A stretch of 11,279 nucleotides of DNA from UBA4735 sp036569845 (GTDB lineage Bacteria > Chloroflexota > Limnocylindria > P2-11E). Under the pieces are notes generated by a model, which did not search any database, was not told the DNA's origin, and was given only the letters and a program-made list of their open reading frames with translations. The DNA is taken from NCBI GenBank assembly GCA_036569845.1, contig DATCPY010000110.1:1-11279 (forward strand), read 5' to 3'. How positions within the stretch are numbered: position 1 is the stretch's first letter; every line of letters begins with the position of its first letter. A program made the translations under genes and the position numbers. This document shows, one piece after another, positions 1 through 7,803 of this stretch.

Positions 1-381
1 AAGGCCTTCCGTCGCGAAGCCGCGAGCTCGACCCGCACCACGATCGAGTCATACGTTTGGGGCTCCGCAGCGCCGGCGTACTCGGCCGACGTGCAGGAGA
101 TCTTCGAGTCCGCCGACACGATCAAGGCCATCGGCGCGTTCAAGGGCTCGCTCGGCACGGTGACCCTGTCGGCGAAGAACCTCAAGGACACGACCATGAA
201 GCTCATCGGGATGGACGGCGTGCAGCCGACGCTTGCGAACCTGAACAACGGCACGTGGAAGATCTCGAAGTCGAGCTACATTTCGACCAACGGTGATCCG
301 GCCAAGGTCAAGCCGGCCATCAAGGCGCTCGTGGAGTTCATCAAGAGCCCCGAGGGCCAGAAGATCATCGCGGGCGAGTAG
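1..381 (+). CDS. PstS-like ABC transporter substrate-binding protein, C-terminal part (5' truncated)
   Basis: The gene enters from the left edge in frame 1 and ends at TAG 379-381, leaving 126 residues. Near the start of the visible part is RREAASSTRTT, which resembles the R-E-x-x-S-G-T-R anion-binding loop of the PBP-like family that includes phosphate-binding PstS; here the usual Gly is Ser. The C-terminus carries the IKSPEGQKII helix typical of this family. Such proteins are exported and hand an oxyanion, usually phosphate, to an ABC permease. No pstC, pstA or pstB follows; a sensor kinase begins 25 bases downstream. The protein may therefore deliver a ligand signal rather than, or as well as, feed transport; this is inference. 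Signal peptide and N-lobe lie outside the window, so phosphate specificity is not proven. A GTG at 91 is internal, because the frame is open to base 1. Confidence 0.8.
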   Translation, partial: KAFRREAASSTRTTIESYVWGSAAPAYSADVQEIFESADTIKAIGAFKGSLGTVTLSAKNLKDTTMKLIGMDGVQPTLANLNNGTWKISKSSYISTNGDPAKVKPAIKALVEFIKSPEGQKIIAGE

Positions 382-406
382 CACGAGAAAGAGCGACTAG
401 ACCACC

Positions 407-2704
407 ATGCTGGGACGGATCGCGTCACCGAGTCTGCTGCGCGTCCTCGTGCTCCGCACGGCGACGGTCAGCGTCCTCGCGGCTCTGGTGATCGCGTTCG
501 TCGCCCAGGCCGTCTCCAACAATCTCGTCCTGGCCCGGTTCCAGGACGAGGCCACCGTCATCGCTGCCACCGCGACGACGGCCATCGAAGCGCGTGTCGT
601 GACGGCGACCCGCGGCGCGCGCTTCGTGGCCGGCCTTCCCACCACCAAGCGGCTGGCCGCTGATCTCATTGCGAACAATACCCCCGAGAAGATCACGGAG
701 GTCCAGAGGTTCCTCATCTTCGCGAAGTCGAGCATCGGCGCGGACATCCTGAGCTACGCGGACGCGAAGGGGAACGTCATCACCGGCGGCCAAGACGTCC
801 TGCCCGGTGAGAAGCTCGGTGCCGACCTTCTCGTTCGCGCGAACGCGAGTCCCGAGCAGGCCTACGTGCTCTACGACGAGCCGGCCGGCGTCACGGTCCG
901 CGCGCTTTCGATCGTTCGCGATGATGCGAACAACATCCTGCTCGGCTACGTCCTGGTCGGCACGGTCCTCGACGAGAGCTTCCTGCAGGCGATCCAGGCG
1001 TCGTCCGACTCCCAGCTGGCGATCCTCTGGCGCGGGCAACCGCGTGCTGCCACCATCGGGATCGATACGGATGAGGTCGCCCAGTTCCCGACGAGCGCCG
1101 ACGTCGACGGCTCTCCCGGAGACCTGATCGCGAAAACGATCCAGGTGGATGGGGCCAACTACTTCGGGATCTTCACGCTGGAACGCACGCACACTGCGAA
1201 CTCCGATCCCCTGCTGCTTGGCGTGCTCGTCGCCGCAGCCCCGGTGGAGGATGCCCAGCGGTCGCTGTTCGTCATCCTCGGCGCGCTGCTTATCGGCGTC
1301 GTCGCCGCGGTCGTGTTCCTGTCGTATCGCTCGGCGCGCACGATCACGAATCCGCTCGAGCACCTGGCGGATGCCGCACAGAAGATCGAAGCCGGCGACC
1401 TCGGCGTGCGGATCGACGCCCGCTCGCCGTATGAGGTGGGCACGCTCGAACGCGCCTTCGACACCATGGCCCGCTCGCTCCAGGAGCGTGATCGAGCGCA
1501 ACAGGAATACCTCGACGAGGTCCGTACCGTGAACGCGGTGTCCGACGCCGTCGTCGGCGTCACCGACCGCGAGCGGATCTTCGCCGAGTCCCTGAGCCGG
1601 CTGGTCACGCTCGTGAAGGCCGACGCCGCCGCCATCGTGTTGCGCGAGGGCGCGGCCCAGGACCTCGTGCCCGCGAGCACATCGAACATCGAGCCGGAGA
1701 CCGCGATGACCGTCGCCGCCGACGTCCTGAGCGCCAAGACGGGCGACCCGGATGTCGTGCAGCGCAGCGAGATCCCGTTCGGGACGCTCCGCAGCGCGGC
1801 GCACGTGCCGCTCGCGACGCGCGGCATCGTCACCGGACTGCTCTCCGTGTACTTCAAGGGCGAGGCCGAGATCACCGAGTCCGAGGCCCGCACCCTGCGG
1901 ACCGTCGCGCGGCTGGTCTCGGTCGCGAAGGAGAACGCGGACCTCGTCGGCGAGCTGCGCGACAACAACTTTCAGCTCGAGCGCGCCAACCGGCTCAAGA
2001 GCGAGTTCCTCGCGAACGTATCCCACGAGCTGCGCACGCCGATGAACGCGATCATCGGCTATTCCAAGCTCATGCTCGACGGCCTCGATGGCGAGCTCAA
2101 CGCCCAGCAGGAGGCCGACCTCCAGCGGGTCACGACCGCGGCGGACAACCTCCTCGGGCTCATCAACGGTCTGCTCGACCTCTCGAAGATCGAGGCGGGC
2201 CGGATGGAGATCAACGTCGAGGAGGTCGATGTCCGGCCGATCGTCGAGGACGTCGTCGCCCTCGTGCGGCCCCAGTCCGACTCCAAGGACCTGGACGTAC
2301 ACGCCAACCTCCCGGCCGACCTGCCGCCGATCCTGGCCGATCGCGCGCGATTCCGCCAGGTGCTCGTCAACCTCATGTCGAACTCCGTGAAGTTCACGGA
2401 CAAGGGGTCGGTCACGGTGTCCGCGACGAGCGGCGATGGCTGGGTCACGATGTCCGTGGCCGACACCGGCATCGGTATCAGCGCCGAGGCTCAGGCCTAC
2501 ATCTTCGATGAGTTCCGCCAGGCTGACGCATCGACGACCCGGCGGTACGGCGGGACCGGGCTGGGGCTCGCGATCAGCAAGCGTCTGGTGGCCCTGCATG
2601 GCGGCCGCATCTGGGTCGAGAGCGGCGCGAACGGCGGCAGCGTCTTCAGCTTCACGATGCCGATCCATGTCCGCGCGGCGGTCGCCGTGGTAGGAGCGGA
2701 CTGA
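407..2704 (+). CDS. membrane sensor histidine kinase (Cache-like, HAMP, GAF, HisKA, HATPase)
   Basis: This 765-residue protein has a transmembrane helix at about 16-37, an extracytoplasmic sensor at about 38-285 that looks Cache-like (it contains ILLGYVLVGTVLDESFL), and a second helix at about 286-308. A HAMP linker (about 309-362) and a GAF domain (about 376-510) follow. The kinase core has an H-box with SHELRTP, giving phospho-acceptor His540, an N-box with Asn659, a DTGIGI G1 box at 686 and a GGTGLGL G2 box at 715. No receiver is fused to it. The ATG at 407 fits because the first membrane helix follows directly; the ribosome site is weak (GAAAGAG about 14 bases upstream). Its stop overlaps the next start in TGATG. 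The natural partners are the receivers of the next gene or those further downstream. The ligand is unknown; the PstS-like neighbour suggests phosphate-related sensing, which is inference. Confidence 0.93.
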   Translation: MLGRIASPSLLRVLVLRTATVSVLAALVIAFVAQAVSNNLVLARFQDEATVIAATATTAIEARVVTATRGARFVAGLPTTKRLAADLIANNTPEKITEVQRFLIFAKSSIGADILSYADAKGNVITGGQDVLPGEKLGADLLVRANASPEQAYVLYDEPAGVTVRALSIVRDDANNILLGYVLVGTVLDESFLQAIQASSDSQLAILWRGQPRAATIGIDTDEVAQFPTSADVDGSPGDLIAKTIQVDGANYFGIFTLERTHTANSDPLLLGVLVAAAPVEDAQRSLFVILGALLIGVVAAVVFLSYRSARTITNPLEHLADAAQKIEAGDLGVRIDARSPYEVGTLERAFDTMARSLQERDRAQQEYLDEVRTVNAVSDAVVGVTDRERIFAESLSRLVTLVKADAAAIVLREGAAQDLVPASTSNIEPETAMTVAADVLSAKTGDPDVVQRSEIPFGTLRSAAHVPLATRGIVTGLLSVYFKGEAEITESEARTLRTVARLVSVAKENADLVGELRDNNFQLERANRLKSEFLANVSHELRTPMNAIIGYSKLMLDGLDGELNAQQEADLQRVTTAADNLLGLINGLLDLSKIEAGRMEINVEEVDVRPIVEDVVALVRPQSDSKDLDVHANLPADLPPILADRARFRQVLVNLMSNSVKFTDKGSVTVSATSGDGWVTMSVADTGIGISAEAQAYIFDEFRQADASTTRRYGGTGLGLAISKRLVALHGGRIWVESGANGGSVFSFTMPIHVRAAVAVVGAD

Positions 2705-4263
2705 TGGCCAGGATCCTGATCATCGAGGACGAGGCGAACAACCTCGACGTGGCCCGCCGCATCGTCCGCGGCGCCGGACATGAGGCCCTCACCGCGACGG
2801 ACGGACTGGCCGGGCTCGAGATGGCTCGCCGCGAGCACCCGGACGCGGTGCTGGTCGACCTCCTGCTGCCCAAGCTGGACGGCTGGTCGGTCACCCGCGC
2901 GATCCGTGAAGAGGCCTGGGCCGCGAAGATCCCGATCGTCGCGGTGTCCGCGCTCGCCATGCAGGCCGACCGCGAGCGGGCGCGCGAGGCCGGCTGCGAT
3001 GACTTCGTCACGAAGCCGTACGCGCCGGCGGAGCTCCGCGCCGTGCTGAATCGCTACTTTGCCGACGGATCCGCGCCGAAGCTGCCGACGCGTCCGGCGG
3101 AGATGCCGGCCTCGGGGATCGAGCCGTCGGAGCGCCTCGGCAAGGTGCTGGTCGTCGACGACGAGCCGGCGAACGTGGAGCTGATCGTCCGCCGCCTCAG
3201 CGGCAACGGCTACGAGACGCTGACCGCGAGCAACGGCCACGACGCGATCGCGGTGGCCACAAAGGAGCAGCCCGACCTGATCCTGATGGACATCATGATG
3301 CCGGGCCTCGACGGCTGGCAGGCCACCCGGTTGCTCAAGGGCGACCCGAAGACGGCGAATATCCCGGTCGTCTTCGTGACCGCGCGCGACCGTCCGGAGG
3401 ACGTCGCACAGGGCTTCGAGGTCGGCGGGATCATGTACGTCAACAAGCCGGTCGAGCCCGTGGAGCTCTTCGCTCGGGTCCGCAACGCCATCTACATGAA
3501 GCGGCTGCAGGACGACCTCCGCAACAAGAACGAGGATCTCAAGCGGCTCGAAAGCTCCCGCCAGGAGCTCATCGGCATGCTCGGCCATGACATCCGGAAT
3601 CTTGCGAACAGCGTCGTCGCGTTCCTCCAGCTAGCCCGGATGGGCGAGCTCACGCCGGACCGACCGGAGTTCGCGCAGCTGCTCGGTCTGTCCGAAGCGA
3701 ACATCGCCGAGGTCCTTCGGATGGTGAACGCGCTCCTCGACGTCTACAAGATGGAGGAGGGCCGCCTCGAAGCCGTCGCGGGGGTGAACAAGCTCGGCGA
3801 CGTCGTGAAGCGGAGCTTCGCGCAGCTGATCCCGGAGGCGATGGCCAAGGGCATCTCGCTCATCGAGCGGATCTCGGAGGAGACGACGGTCTTCGTCGAT
3901 GCGGGGCTCATCGTGCGCGTGCTCACGAATCTCATCTCGAACGCGATCAAGCACACCCCCGGCGGCGGCACGGTCACGATCGACGCTGAACCGGCATCCC
4001 CCGACAGCATCGTCGTGCGGGTCACCGACACCGGCCCTGGCATCCCGGAGGCGGACGCGGAGCACGTGTTCGACCGCTTCTTCCAGACGGACACCGGCCG
4101 CAGTCGCGGCGGCACCGGTCTTGGCCTCGCCTTCTGCAAGCTCGCGATCGAGCTGCACGGCGGAAAGATCGGCGTCGCCAACGGCGGTCAGCCCGGCGCG
4201 ATCGTCGAGTTCACGATCCCGGCCGCATCGCGTGTCGCCGCCGCCGAGGTGGTCACGGCATGA
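2704..4263 (+). CDS. REC-REC-histidine kinase (soluble, receivers at the N-terminus)
   Basis: This 519-residue protein has no membrane segment. The first receiver (about 1-120) has acidic residues E8-E10, phospho-acceptor Asp52, Ser82 and Lys104. The second (about 146-262) has Asp152/153, Asp196, Thr226 and Lys248, so both look phosphorylatable. A coiled linker (about 265-288) leads to a HisKA-type helix pair with GHDIRN, placing the phospho-acceptor at His295 with a D-x-x-N phosphatase-like motif. The ATP-binding domain shows Asn413, TDTGPGI at 441-447 and GGTGLGL at 469-475. Having receivers before the kinase is the reverse of ordinary hybrid kinases. It suggests that phosphate from the upstream membrane kinase gates this second kinase, which then feeds downstream receivers; this is inference. 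The start overlaps the previous stop by one base (TGATG) and the end overlaps the next start in ATGA, so translation is probably coupled. Confidence 0.92.
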   Translation: MARILIIEDEANNLDVARRIVRGAGHEALTATDGLAGLEMARREHPDAVLVDLLLPKLDGWSVTRAIREEAWAAKIPIVAVSALAMQADRERAREAGCDDFVTKPYAPAELRAVLNRYFADGSAPKLPTRPAEMPASGIEPSERLGKVLVVDDEPANVELIVRRLSGNGYETLTASNGHDAIAVATKEQPDLILMDIMMPGLDGWQATRLLKGDPKTANIPVVFVTARDRPEDVAQGFEVGGIMYVNKPVEPVELFARVRNAIYMKRLQDDLRNKNEDLKRLESSRQELIGMLGHDIRNLANSVVAFLQLARMGELTPDRPEFAQLLGLSEANIAEVLRMVNALLDVYKMEEGRLEAVAGVNKLGDVVKRSFAQLIPEAMAKGISLIERISEETTVFVDAGLIVRVLTNLISNAIKHTPGGGTVTIDAEPASPDSIVVRVTDTGPGIPEADAEHVFDRFFQTDTGRSRGGTGLGLAFCKLAIELHGGKIGVANGGQPGAIVEFTIPAASRVAAAEVVTA

Positions 4264-5741
4264 GCTGGCTTCGCAGCCTCTTCCCGGTGCGGCGCGACGA
4301 GCGGGGGATCGTGTTCCTCCTCTACGCGCTGCTCTCCGTGACCGTGATCGCGAACTGGGTCGGCAAGGTCGGCTCGAACGCGATCTTCATCAAGAGCGTG
4401 GGCGTGACGTACCTGCCGATCGCCTACATCATCGCGCCCCTCGTGCTGCTCGTGGCATCGAGCGTCATCTTCTCGCTCGTCGGCCGGATGCGGCGGCGCG
4501 ACCTGTTCATCTGGTACGTCGGCATCGTCGCCGTGCTGTCGGTCGTCGCGCAGGTGCTCCTGCCAGTGAGCGACACCGATTACTGGTTCACCTATGTGCT
4601 CGCGCAGGTGGTGAAGGACACGATCTACCTGATCTTCTGGGTGTACGCCGGCAACCTGTTCGACAGCGAGCAGAGCAAGCGCATCTTCCCGCTGTTCGCC
4701 GGGTCGCTGCTCGTCGGAAAGATCGTCGGCGGCTTCCTGGCCGCGGGGCTCACGCCGGTGATCCACTCGGACTCGTTCATGGCGGTCGAGGCGATCGGGT
4801 TCGCTCTTGCGTTCGTCATCCTGGTGCTCTTCCGCCGCCACCTGCCGGAGGGCGAGGGAGCGGTCATCGTGGAGAGGGCCCAGCCCAAGAGCATCGGGCA
4901 GCGGCTCGCCGGCTCGTTGAACGGCTACAAGCTCGTGTCGCGCGACACGCTGCTGCGTCCGTTCGGGGTCAACATCTTCTTCTGGTACTTCCTCATGCAG
5001 ATCGCGAACTACCTGTTCGCCGCGGGCCTCGACGCGGCCACGAAGTCCGGGAGCCTCCAGAAGTCGCAGGACGAATACACCTTGCTGTACGCATCCGTCT
5101 ACACGAGCGGCTCGATCGTCGCGCTCGGGATCCAGACCTTCATCACCGGCGGGCTCATCCGCAAGCTGGGCGTGTCGGTGGTCATCTTCGCCTTCCCGCT
5201 CTGGTACCTCGTGACATTCGGCGCGGGGACGTACTTCGGCCTCACGGCCGGCGCCGGCCTGCTCATCGCCGTCGCGCTTCAGAGCGCCGAGCGGATCGTC
5301 ATCCCGGCGGTGCATCTGCCGGCGACGCAGATCATCTACAACCAGGTCGCGTCCACTGTCCGGCCCCGGGCGCGCGCGTTCTTCTCAGGCGGGCTCAACG
5401 CCGTGGCGGAGATCGGCGCCGCGCTCGTCCTCGTTGCCGGCGCGATCAGCGCCAGCCCGCAGGTCGTCCTCGGGTTCGGCACGGTCTGCTCGGCCCTGTT
5501 CGTGGCGAACACGATGGGCCTGCGGCACGCGCTCGGCCGGCGCATCGTCGAGAATCTCCGGTCGGACGATCCCGAGCTGCGGCGGAACGCCGCGCAAATG
5601 CTCCACGGTGAGGGCCGCGCGGTGCCGACAAATGAGCTGCAGGGCCTTCTCGGCGAAGGCAGCGCGGACATCGAGGCCCGCGTGCAGCATGCGCTCGTCC
5701 GTCGCGGCAAGCTTCGGGTGGCCGCGGGGAACCCCGAATGA
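4260..5741 (+). CDS. Npt1/Npt2-like MFS-type membrane protein with HEAT-like C-terminal tail
   Basis: This 493-residue polytopic protein has roughly 10-12 hydrophobic segments between residues 17 and 420. The stretch RIFPLFAGSLLVGKIVGGFL (141-160), after a short K/R-containing loop, resembles the bacterial MFS branch usually annotated as ATP/ADP (Npt/Tlc-like) nucleotide transporters, many of which carry HEAT repeats. The last 70 residues are hydrophilic and include LRSDDPELRRNAAQML (433-448), a good match to one HEAT-type helix pair, with a second weaker helix at about 457-482. Most free-living bacteria with such proteins are not energy parasites, so true nucleotide exchange is doubtful and the substrate is unknown. 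The gene overlaps both neighbours by four bases (ATGA), which ties it closely to the VTC-domain protein that follows. The pair could form a membrane-attached polyphosphate-making or -moving unit; that is inference from gene order only. Confidence 0.8.
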   Translation: MSWLRSLFPVRRDERGIVFLLYALLSVTVIANWVGKVGSNAIFIKSVGVTYLPIAYIIAPLVLLVASSVIFSLVGRMRRRDLFIWYVGIVAVLSVVAQVLLPVSDTDYWFTYVLAQVVKDTIYLIFWVYAGNLFDSEQSKRIFPLFAGSLLVGKIVGGFLAAGLTPVIHSDSFMAVEAIGFALAFVILVLFRRHLPEGEGAVIVERAQPKSIGQRLAGSLNGYKLVSRDTLLRPFGVNIFFWYFLMQIANYLFAAGLDAATKSGSLQKSQDEYTLLYASVYTSGSIVALGIQTFITGGLIRKLGVSVVIFAFPLWYLVTFGAGTYFGLTAGAGLLIAVALQSAERIVIPAVHLPATQIIYNQVASTVRPRARAFFSGGLNAVAEIGAALVLVAGAISASPQVVLGFGTVCSALFVANTMGLRHALGRRIVENLRSDDPELRRNAAQMLHGEGRAVPTNELQGLLGEGSADIEARVQHALVRRGKLRVAAGNPE

Positions 5742-6493
5742 CCTCCGAGATGATGGATCGCTCCGCCCAGCCGGAGAGCGTGCCGCGCCACGAGGATCGC
5801 TTCATCGCGAGCGAGGAGCTCGCACGGCTGGCCATGCGGACCGCCGGGTCGCACCTGCAGCTGGCGCAGGACGACCGGCCGTACCAATGGTCGACGACGG
5901 CTTACTGCGACACCTATGACTGGGCGATCTTCCGCGCCGCCGAGGCCGGCCACGCGCTGCGGCTTCGCTTCCGCGAATACCACCGCACGCGGCCGGACGA
6001 GGCGTTCACGAGCGCGCGCCTCTGGCTCGAGCTCAAGGAAGACACCGAGGACATGTCGCGCAAGGAGCGGTTCGAGATCTCGGGCGACGTCGTGCCCGCG
6101 TTCCTGCGCGGCGAGACCGGGCTCACCGACGCTACGACCGGGCTCGGCCGGAAGGCCGCGGAGCTCGTCGCCGCCGGCGCGCGCCCCGTCGTGGTCACGC
6201 AGTACAACCGGTTGGCGTACGCGGCGCCCAAGGACCAGATCCGCATCACCGCCGATCACAACCTCATCTACCTCGCGGTACCGTGGACCACGAACGCCGA
6301 CGACGCCGTCCCGATCCGCATCGGTCCGATCCTCGCGCGCGAGACGGACGTGGTGATCGAGATGAAGTGGGTCGGTGAGCTGCCCAACTGGGCTCAGGAG
6401 CTCCACGGCTACCTCCGCCAGCGGGCACCCGCGGACCGTCCGTCGAAGTTCGTCGTCGCGATGCGCCATCTGCTCGGTGAGGTGAAGTCGTGA
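5738..6493 (+). CDS. VTC-domain protein, predicted polyphosphate polymerase
   Basis: The 251-residue protein matches the VTC fold (CYTH/triphosphate tunnel relatives), whose eukaryotic member Vtc4 makes polyphosphate from ATP. Visible family motifs, in order, are TAYCDTYDW (a Y-x-D-T motif, about 54-62), RLRFREY with R75/R77/R79, LELK with E98/K100, the SRKERFE segment (107-113), YNRLAY with R158, ITAD with D173, VIEMKW with E208/K210, and PSKF with S236/K237. These supply the basic and acidic tunnel walls expected for phosphate-chain and metal binding. At the N-terminal strand the usual E-x-K becomes EDRF, with Arg21 where a Lys is common. No membrane segment is present, so anchoring would need a partner; the adjacent membrane protein, overlapping by ATGA, is the obvious candidate. 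Enzyme activity has not been shown; a binding or regulatory role remains possible. Confidence 0.82.
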   Translation: MTSEMMDRSAQPESVPRHEDRFIASEELARLAMRTAGSHLQLAQDDRPYQWSTTAYCDTYDWAIFRAAEAGHALRLRFREYHRTRPDEAFTSARLWLELKEDTEDMSRKERFEISGDVVPAFLRGETGLTDATTGLGRKAAELVAAGARPVVVTQYNRLAYAAPKDQIRITADHNLIYLAVPWTTNADDAVPIRIGPILARETDVVIEMKWVGELPNWAQELHGYLRQRAPADRPSKFVVAMRHLLGEVKS

Positions 6494-7803
6494 GCGCGAT
6501 GCACGTCGAGACCAGCGTCGTGGTCGTCGAGGACGACCCGGCGTCGGCCGACGTCCTCCAGCGGCGGCTCCAGGCCAACGGCATGAACGTCTCGGTCGGC
6601 CGGACCGGCGGCGACGGGCTTGCGCTCATCCGCGAGCTGCACCCTGACCTCGTGCTGCTCGACGTCGGCCTTCCCGACACCGACGGCTACGACGTCTGCC
6701 TGCAGGTGAAGAGCGACAGCGCCACCGCGGACATCCCGGTGATCTTCCTCTCGGCGCGCGGTGACGTCTTCGACAAGGTCCGCGGGCTGTCGTGTGGCGC
6801 GTCCGACTACTTGACCAAGCCGTTCCATCCGGCGGAGCTCCTGGCGCGCGTTGACGCGGTGCTCAGCCAGTCGCGTCGCGTGCGCGGCCCTCGTCTGTCG
6901 AAGCCGGCCGAGAGCGCGCGAGTCGGCCGGCCGACCGCGATCATCGCGCTCGCGGATATGGCTCGCCGGGAGCGCGCGGAGAGCATCCTCGCGGCGAAGT
7001 TCGAGATCATCGCGGCCGGCGCCGAGGGGCGCGCGGTCGACCTGCTCGTGGTCGATTCGGACGCGAGCGTCGCGAGCCAGATGGGGAACGATGGCCCGGC
7101 CGTGTTGCGCGTCGCAGCTGCCGGCGCGCCCGCGAACCCCGACACCGTCGTCCTGAACGACGAGCTCGCCCGCATCGCCGACCTGGCCGTTCGCGAGCGC
7201 CAGCTCGGGCGCGACGTTGATGCGGCCGCGGACGCGCTCATCGCGCTCGCCATGGCCTTCGAGTCGCACGACCGCTCGACCGCGGGACACAGCGAGCGGG
7301 TCGCGAACCGCGCCGTCGCGATCGCGAAGGCGCTCGGGCTCGACTCGGCGACGTGCCAGACCATCCGCGTGGGCGCGCTCCTGCGCGATATCGGCAACAC
7401 GAAGCTGCCGCTCGGGCTCCTGCGCAGCCGCAGCGAGCTCACGGCAGCGGAGCGGAAGCAGATCGAGCAGCATCCGGCCCTCGGGCAGGAGCTGCTCGCG
7501 CCATTCCGCCCGCTCGCGCGGCTCCTGCCGATCGTCCGTTCGCATCACGAGCATCTCGACGGGAGCGGCTATCCCGATGGCCTGAAGGCGCCGCAGATCC
7601 CGCTCGAGGTCCGCATCGTCGCAGTGGCCGATCGGTATGAGGCCCTGCGCATCGCGCGGCCCGACCGACCCGCGATGTCCGCCGACGCGGCGGTCCAGAT
7701 CCTTCAGCAGGCCGTTCAACGCGGCGAGCTCGACGCGGCGGTCGTCGCCGCGCTTTCCACCGGTGTTCGCGTCCACGATCGAGGGGAGGCAACAGGATCA
7801 TGA
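6490..7803 (+). CDS. response regulator with degenerate HD-GYP domain (REC, pseudo-REC-like segment, HD-GYP)
   Basis: The protein has 437 residues when started at GTG 6490, which overlaps the previous stop as GTGA; ATG 6499 is an alternative three codons later. Residues 8-127 form a full receiver: E14/D15/D16, phospho-acceptor Asp58, Ser88, Lys110. Residues about 147-240 look like a shortened, degenerate receiver with a VDLLVVDSD strand but no convincing active site. The HD-GYP domain spans about 250-425. HHEHLDGSGYP (352-362) is intact, but the metal-binding HD dyad expected as L-H-D-I-G-K reads LLRDIGN: His is Arg299 (codon CGC 7384-7386) and the conserved Lys is Asn303. The later D-x-Y-D and R-P-Y motifs are also altered (DRYEAL, RPDRPA). 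HD-GYP domains normally hydrolyse cyclic-di-GMP; this one is probably inactive and may instead bind the nucleotide or partner proteins (inference). Confidence 0.9.
   Translation: MSAMHVETSVVVVEDDPASADVLQRRLQANGMNVSVGRTGGDGLALIRELHPDLVLLDVGLPDTDGYDVCLQVKSDSATADIPVIFLSARGDVFDKVRGLSCGASDYLTKPFHPAELLARVDAVLSQSRRVRGPRLSKPAESARVGRPTAIIALADMARRERAESILAAKFEIIAAGAEGRAVDLLVVDSDASVASQMGNDGPAVLRVAAAGAPANPDTVVLNDELARIADLAVRERQLGRDVDAAADALIALAMAFESHDRSTAGHSERVANRAVAIAKALGLDSATCQTIRVGALLRDIGNTKLPLGLLRSRSELTAAERKQIEQHPALGQELLAPFRPLARLLPIVRSHHEHLDGSGYPDGLKAPQIPLEVRIVAVADRYEALRIARPDRPAMSADAAVQILQQAVQRGELDAAVVAALSTGVRVHDRGEATGS

Noticed and set aside
425..2668. Long minus-strand open frame (about 747 codons) opposite the membrane kinase
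   Set aside because: It mirrors a gene with clear kinase domains; its translation is low-complexity Arg/Asp/Gly/Val sequence without domains, as expected from high third-position GC.
3899..5611. Plus-strand open frame of about 570 codons spanning the second kinase and the membrane protein in another frame
   Set aside because: It crosses the end of one supported gene and most of another, and encodes Arg/Ser/Ala-rich sequence without recognisable domains.
6409..7776. Minus-strand open frame opposite the REC/HD-GYP gene
   Set aside because: It is a shadow of a strongly supported gene, with compositional Arg/Glu/Leu-rich translation.
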